The translations under genes and the position numbers were made by a program. A DNA stretch of 8,625 nucleotides from an uncultured Intestinimonas sp. (lineage in GTDB: Bacteria; Bacillota_A; Clostridia; Oscillospirales; Oscillospiraceae): NCBI GenBank assembly GCA_958435885.1, contig CAUBHZ010000058.1, positions 1 to 8,625 on the forward strand. The letters run 5' to 3'. Positions 6,625-8,625 of this stretch are shown one piece after another. Position 1 is the first letter of the stretch. Each line of letters opens with the position of its first letter. The notes below the pieces were generated by a model that saw only the letters and a list, made by a program, of their open reading frames with translations, was not told where the DNA came from and did no database searches.

Positions 6625-6780
6625 CTCTCGCACGTGCAGGCACGTGCTCGAAGAGGATGCAGGCCGCTGCATCGCACTCGCTGCGCTCGCACGTTTGCGG
6701 CCTGAGCGGTGTTTTTTCCGACGCACATGTCGCCGGAAAAAACAAACTGCACTTGATTCCGCCGTCTGCGGACGGCGGAA
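6625..6780. repeat. Dense cluster of palindromes (REP/MITE-like intergenic element candidate)
   Basis: This non-coding stretch begins at the base after the flavodiiron stop codon and packs several inverted repeats in about 155 bp. GCACGTGC occurs twice (6630-6637 and 6640-6647), each copy self-palindromic, separated by AG. GATGCA pairs with TGCATC (6656-6661/6668-6673). Alternatively, CAGGCCGC (6660-6667) pairs with GCGGCCTG (6697-6704). An 11-bp perfect stem joins TGTTTTTTCCG (6710-6720) and CGGAAAAAACA (6734-6744). A 10-bp perfect stem joins TTCCGCCGTC (6757-6766) and GACGGCGGAA (6771-6780) with a TGCG loop. No protein is encoded. The density suggests a dispersed intergenic repeat or an mRNA 3' structure. 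Only one copy lies in this window, so repetition elsewhere is inference. Confidence 0.55.
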
Positions 6781-6830
6781 CTCTGCAAGGATTTTGTCTA
6801 TCCTCCAGCGTATCGTATTTTTGACAGCTG

Positions 6831-6866
6831 AAACCGGAGACGCCCCGACAGCGTCTCCGGTTTTTT
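6831..6866 (+). terminator. Strong intrinsic terminator between flavodiiron and exporter genes
   Basis: AAACCGGAGACGC (6831-6843) pairs perfectly with GCGTCTCCGGTTT (6851-6863) around the 7-base loop CCCGACA, and the run of six T ends at 6866. It probably ends the flavodiiron transcript. It also lies only 20 bp before the exporter ATG, which leaves no room for a promoter between them, so it may act as an attenuator for the exporter genes. Confidence 0.85.
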
Positions 6867-6886
6867 CGGCGTGAGGGAGGGACACC

Positions 6887-7660
6887 ATGAAGGAGCGAGA
6901 CGACCGCCTGGTGCTGGACGCGGCGGCTCTGGCGGGGGAGATCCTGCTGGAGAGCGGCGCCGAGATCTTCCGGGTGGAGGACACCATCTACCGCATCGCG
7001 GCGGCCTACGGCGTGGAGGAGGCGGAGGCCTTCGTCCTCAGCAGCGGCATCTTCCTCACCTCGGAGGGGGAGGGCCGCAAGACCTTCGCCCGGGTCAAGC
7101 ACATCCCCCTGGTGGGCGCCCGGCTGGACCGGGTGAGCGCCGTGAACCAGCTCTCCCGGGAGATCGAGCAGGGACTCCACACCCCGGAGGAGGCCATGGA
7201 GCGGCTCAAGGCCATCCGGGCCATGCCCCGGCTGCCCGCCTGGCTCCAGGTCCTGGCCTCGGGGGTGGGCAGCGGCTGCTTCTGCGTCCTCTTCGGCGGG
7301 GACTGGGCCGACGCCCTGACGGCGGCGGCTGCCGGCCTCCTCCTCTACCTCTACCTCCTCTTCGTGGTGAAGGGACGGCTCTCCAAGATCGCCTCCAACA
7401 TCACCGGCGGCGCCCTGGTGACCCTGATCTGCGTCCTCCTCTACGGCGCCGGCCTGGGCCACCACCTGGACATGATGATCATCGGGTCCATCATCCCCCT
7501 GGTGCCCGGGGTGGCCTTCACCAACGGCATCCGGGATATCGCCGACGAGGACTACATCGCCGGTTCGGTGCGGCTGCTGGACGTGCTGCTGGTCACCTTC
7601 TGCATCGCCTTCGGGGTGGGGACCGTCATGGCCGCCTACCACGCCCTCACCGGGCTGTAG
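6887..7660 (+). CDS. ThrE/YjjP-family exporter subunit, N-terminal-type half
   Basis: This 257-residue protein matches the ThrE N-terminal domain (DUF1212/YjjP type). Residues 1-115 are a soluble segment with the family pattern SGAEIFRVEDT (23-33) and FVLSSGIFLT (49-58). The rest is hydrophobic, with roughly five membrane segments starting near 118, and includes the signature PLVPGVAFTNGIRDI (204-218). Family members export threonine and serine (Corynebacterium ThrE); the split YjjP/YjjB pair of E. coli has been linked to succinate export. The substrate here is unknown. The ATG is preceded by GGGAGGG with 5-base spacing. The partner half follows after 13 bp, so the two form one operon and very likely one complex. 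A terminator sits 20 bp upstream, so expression depends on read-through or on a start site inside the terminator region. Confidence 0.9.
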   Translation: MKERDDRLVLDAAALAGEILLESGAEIFRVEDTIYRIAAAYGVEEAEAFVLSSGIFLTSEGEGRKTFARVKHIPLVGARLDRVSAVNQLSREIEQGLHTPEEAMERLKAIRAMPRLPAWLQVLASGVGSGCFCVLFGGDWADALTAAAAGLLLYLYLLFVVKGRLSKIASNITGGALVTLICVLLYGAGLGHHLDMMIIGSIIPLVPGVAFTNGIRDIADEDYIAGSVRLLDVLLVTFCIAFGVGTVMAAYHALTGL

Positions 7661-7673
7661 GGGGGTGACGGCC

Positions 7674-8123
7674 GTGTTGGAATGGATCGCCCAGGTCCTC
7701 TCGGCGGCGGTGGGCACCGCCGCCTTCGCCCTCCTCTTCAGCGTGCCTCCCAGCTGCTACCTCCGCTGCGGCGTCATCGGCGGCCTGGGGTGGCTGTGCT
7801 ACCTGGCCCTGGACCGGCTGGGGCTGGGGACCATCGTCTCCATCTTCGCCGCCACCGCCCTGGTGGTGTTCTGCTCCCGGTACTCGGCGGTGCGCCGCCG
7901 GTGTCCCGTCACCCTCTTCCTCATCCCCGGAATTTTTCCCCTGGTGCCCGGCGCCGGCATCTACTGGACGGCCTACTATGTGGTCACCGACCAGCTGGAC
8001 CTGGCCGCCCGGAAGGGCTTTTCCACCCTGAAGGCGGCGGTGGCCATTGTGCTGGGCATCCTGCTCATCTTCGAGCTGCCCCAGGGCCTCTTCCGCACCC
8101 TGGCCCAGCGGAGAAGAAAATAG
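7674..8123 (+). CDS. ThrE/YjjB-family exporter subunit, C-terminal-type half
   Basis: This 149-residue membrane protein matches the ThrE_2/DUF3815 (YjjB) half of the exporter. It is almost wholly hydrophobic, with about four to five membrane segments. It carries VGTAAFALLFSVP near the N-terminus and the signature IPGIFPLVPGAGIYWTAYY (84-102), which parallels the PLVPG motif of its upstream partner. It ends in a basic QRRRK tail. The start is uncertain. A GTG at 7674 is chosen because the AGGGGGGTGA ribosome site (7659-7668) lies five bases upstream. The GTG at 7665 falls inside that site, and TTG at 7677 is possible. The gene follows the first subunit by 13 bp and ends directly before a terminator. 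In ThrE of Actinobacteria the two halves are fused in one chain. Confidence 0.88.
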   Translation: MLEWIAQVLSAAVGTAAFALLFSVPPSCYLRCGVIGGLGWLCYLALDRLGLGTIVSIFAATALVVFCSRYSAVRRRCPVTLFLIPGIFPLVPGAGIYWTAYYVVTDQLDLAARKGFSTLKAAVAIVLGILLIFELPQGLFRTLAQRRRK

Positions 8124-8159
8124 AAAAAAGCGTGTGGACACTGGTCCACACGCTTTTTT
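8124..8159. terminator. Bidirectional intrinsic terminator between convergent genes
   Basis: A perfect 16-bp inverted repeat, AAAAAAGCGTGTGGAC and GTCCACACGCTTTTTT, encloses the loop ACTG. The GC core is flanked by A6 on one side and T6 on the other, so it works on both strands. It begins right after the exporter stop codon and lies 22 bp beyond the glycogen phosphorylase stop on the other strand, so it serves both genes. Confidence 0.93.
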
Positions 8160-8181
8160 CTTTTTATTCATCTGAGCATGC

Positions 8182-8625
8182 TTAACCCTGCTTGGCGGGC
8201 ACCTTCCAGATGTCACGGGCGTAGTCCCGGATGGAGCGGTCGGCGGCAAAGATGCCGGACTTGGCGATGTTGATGAGGGCCATCTTGTTCCACTGCTTGG
8301 GGTCCAGATAGGTCCGGCCGGCCCGCTCATGGGCCTCACGGTAGCTCTGGAAGTCGGCCAGGAGCATATACTCGTCGGCCATACCGCCGTTGGCGCCGAA
8401 GAGGAGCCGGTTGGCGATGTCGGAGTAGCTCACCCCGTCGCCGAAGCCCTGGGTGATCTGGTCCAGAACGGCCTTCAGCAGGCCGTCACGCATATAGTAC
8501 TCGTAGGCGCGATAGCCGTTGCTCTTCATCTCGGAGACCTCATGGGCCTTCAGGCCGAAGAGGAAGATGTTCTCGTCGCCCACCTGCTGGTGCATCTCCA
8601 CGTTGGCGCCGTCCAGGGTGCCGAT
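8182..8625 (-). CDS. glgP: Glycogen/starch/maltodextrin phosphorylase, C-terminal fragment (N-terminus beyond right edge)
   Basis: The last 147 residues of a GT35 phosphorylase are visible; the frame is open at the right edge. The segment opens with IGTLDGANVEM, followed by VGDENIFLFGLKAHEV, the conserved stretch just after the PLP-lysine region, which itself lies outside the window. The end, ALINIAKSGIFAADRSIRDY followed by ARDIWKVP, is the standard C-terminus. The enzyme releases glucose-1-phosphate from alpha-1,4-glucans in the cytoplasm. The full protein would normally be about 750-850 residues, so the window holds less than a fifth of it. The truncation is due only to the window edge. 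The gene converges on the exporter operon and shares its terminator. Confidence 0.95.
   Translation of the reverse strand: MGTLDGANVEMHQQVGDENIFLFGLKAHEVSEMKSNGYRAYEYYMRDGLLKAVLDQITQGFGDGVSYSDIANRLLFGANGGMADEYMLLADFQSYREAHERAGRTYLDPKQWNKMALINIAKSGIFAADRSIRDYARDIWKVPAKQG

Noticed and set aside
6821..6826. Perfect TTGACA box upstream of the exporter
   Set aside because: No -10-like hexamer occurs 16-19 bp downstream; that position falls in the GC-rich terminator stem and loop.
6573..6874. Small plus-strand open frames across the palindrome cluster
   Set aside because: They overlap the rubredoxin domain and several perfect stems, lack ribosome sites, and show no protein-like pattern.
5188..6987. 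600-codon minus-strand open frame opposite the flavodiiron gene
   Set aside because: It is a shadow of GC-rich coding DNA and would run through the palindrome cluster and terminator. The plus-strand protein has all diagnostic metal ligands.
7665..7673. GTG at 7665 as start of the second exporter subunit
   Set aside because: This codon lies within the AGGGGGGTGA ribosome site itself; GTG at 7674 has proper spacing.

Overview
The window is GC-rich, densely coding DNA that most resembles a strictly anaerobic gut Firmicute of the Oscillospiraceae type (Flavonifractor/Lawsonibacter-like). This placement is an inference. It rests on a rubredoxin-fused flavodiiron protein, an S-layer-homology protein, a split ThrE/YjjPB-type exporter, a glycogen phosphorylase and clean GGAGG-type ribosome binding sites with sigma-A promoters. 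There are eight protein genes, two of them cut by the window edges. No tRNA, rRNA, CRISPR array, transposase or phage gene is visible.

Left arm (1-4972, all minus strand). Reading in the direction of transcription from 5083 down to 1, the genes are a group-I-like cysteine desulfurase, a MATE multidrug exporter only a few bases behind it, a TetR-family regulator, an isochorismatase-fold hydrolase, and a secreted protein with three SLH repeats that runs off the left edge. The desulfurase/MATE pair has a near-consensus promoter (TTGACG-17-TAGAAT). The TetR/hydrolase/SLH group has its own extended -10 promoter (TTGAAA-17-TGC-TATAAT) and a long AT-rich leader that carries repeats and imperfect palindromes. 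No convincing terminator separates MATE from tetR, so read-through across all five genes is possible.

Centre (4973-6624). A 269-bp divergent control region separates the desulfurase from the flavodiiron protein on the plus strand. It holds two back-to-back consensus promoters, each with a 17-bp spacer. A perfect 15-bp palindrome lies on the presumed start site of the flavodiiron transcript, which is a strong operator candidate. The flavodiiron protein has every expected diiron ligand and a C-terminal rubredoxin, so it should reduce O2 and/or NO. The shared region would allow coordinated expression of O2/NO defence and sulfur mobilisation for Fe-S clusters; that link is inference.

Right arm (6625-8625). 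Directly behind the flavodiiron stop codon lies about 160 bp of packed palindromes, a possible REP/MITE-like element. A strong intrinsic terminator follows, ending only 20 bp before the next start codon. Two plus-strand genes then encode the two halves of a ThrE/YjjPB-type exporter. A bidirectional terminator separates them from the convergent, truncated glycogen phosphorylase gene.

Most of the window is recognisable housekeeping and accessory metabolism. The parts most worth a second look are non-coding: the palindromic operator at 5175-5189, the palindrome cluster at 6625-6780, the terminator immediately upstream of the exporter, and the AT-rich tetR leader. I do not see evidence for a wholly new protein system.
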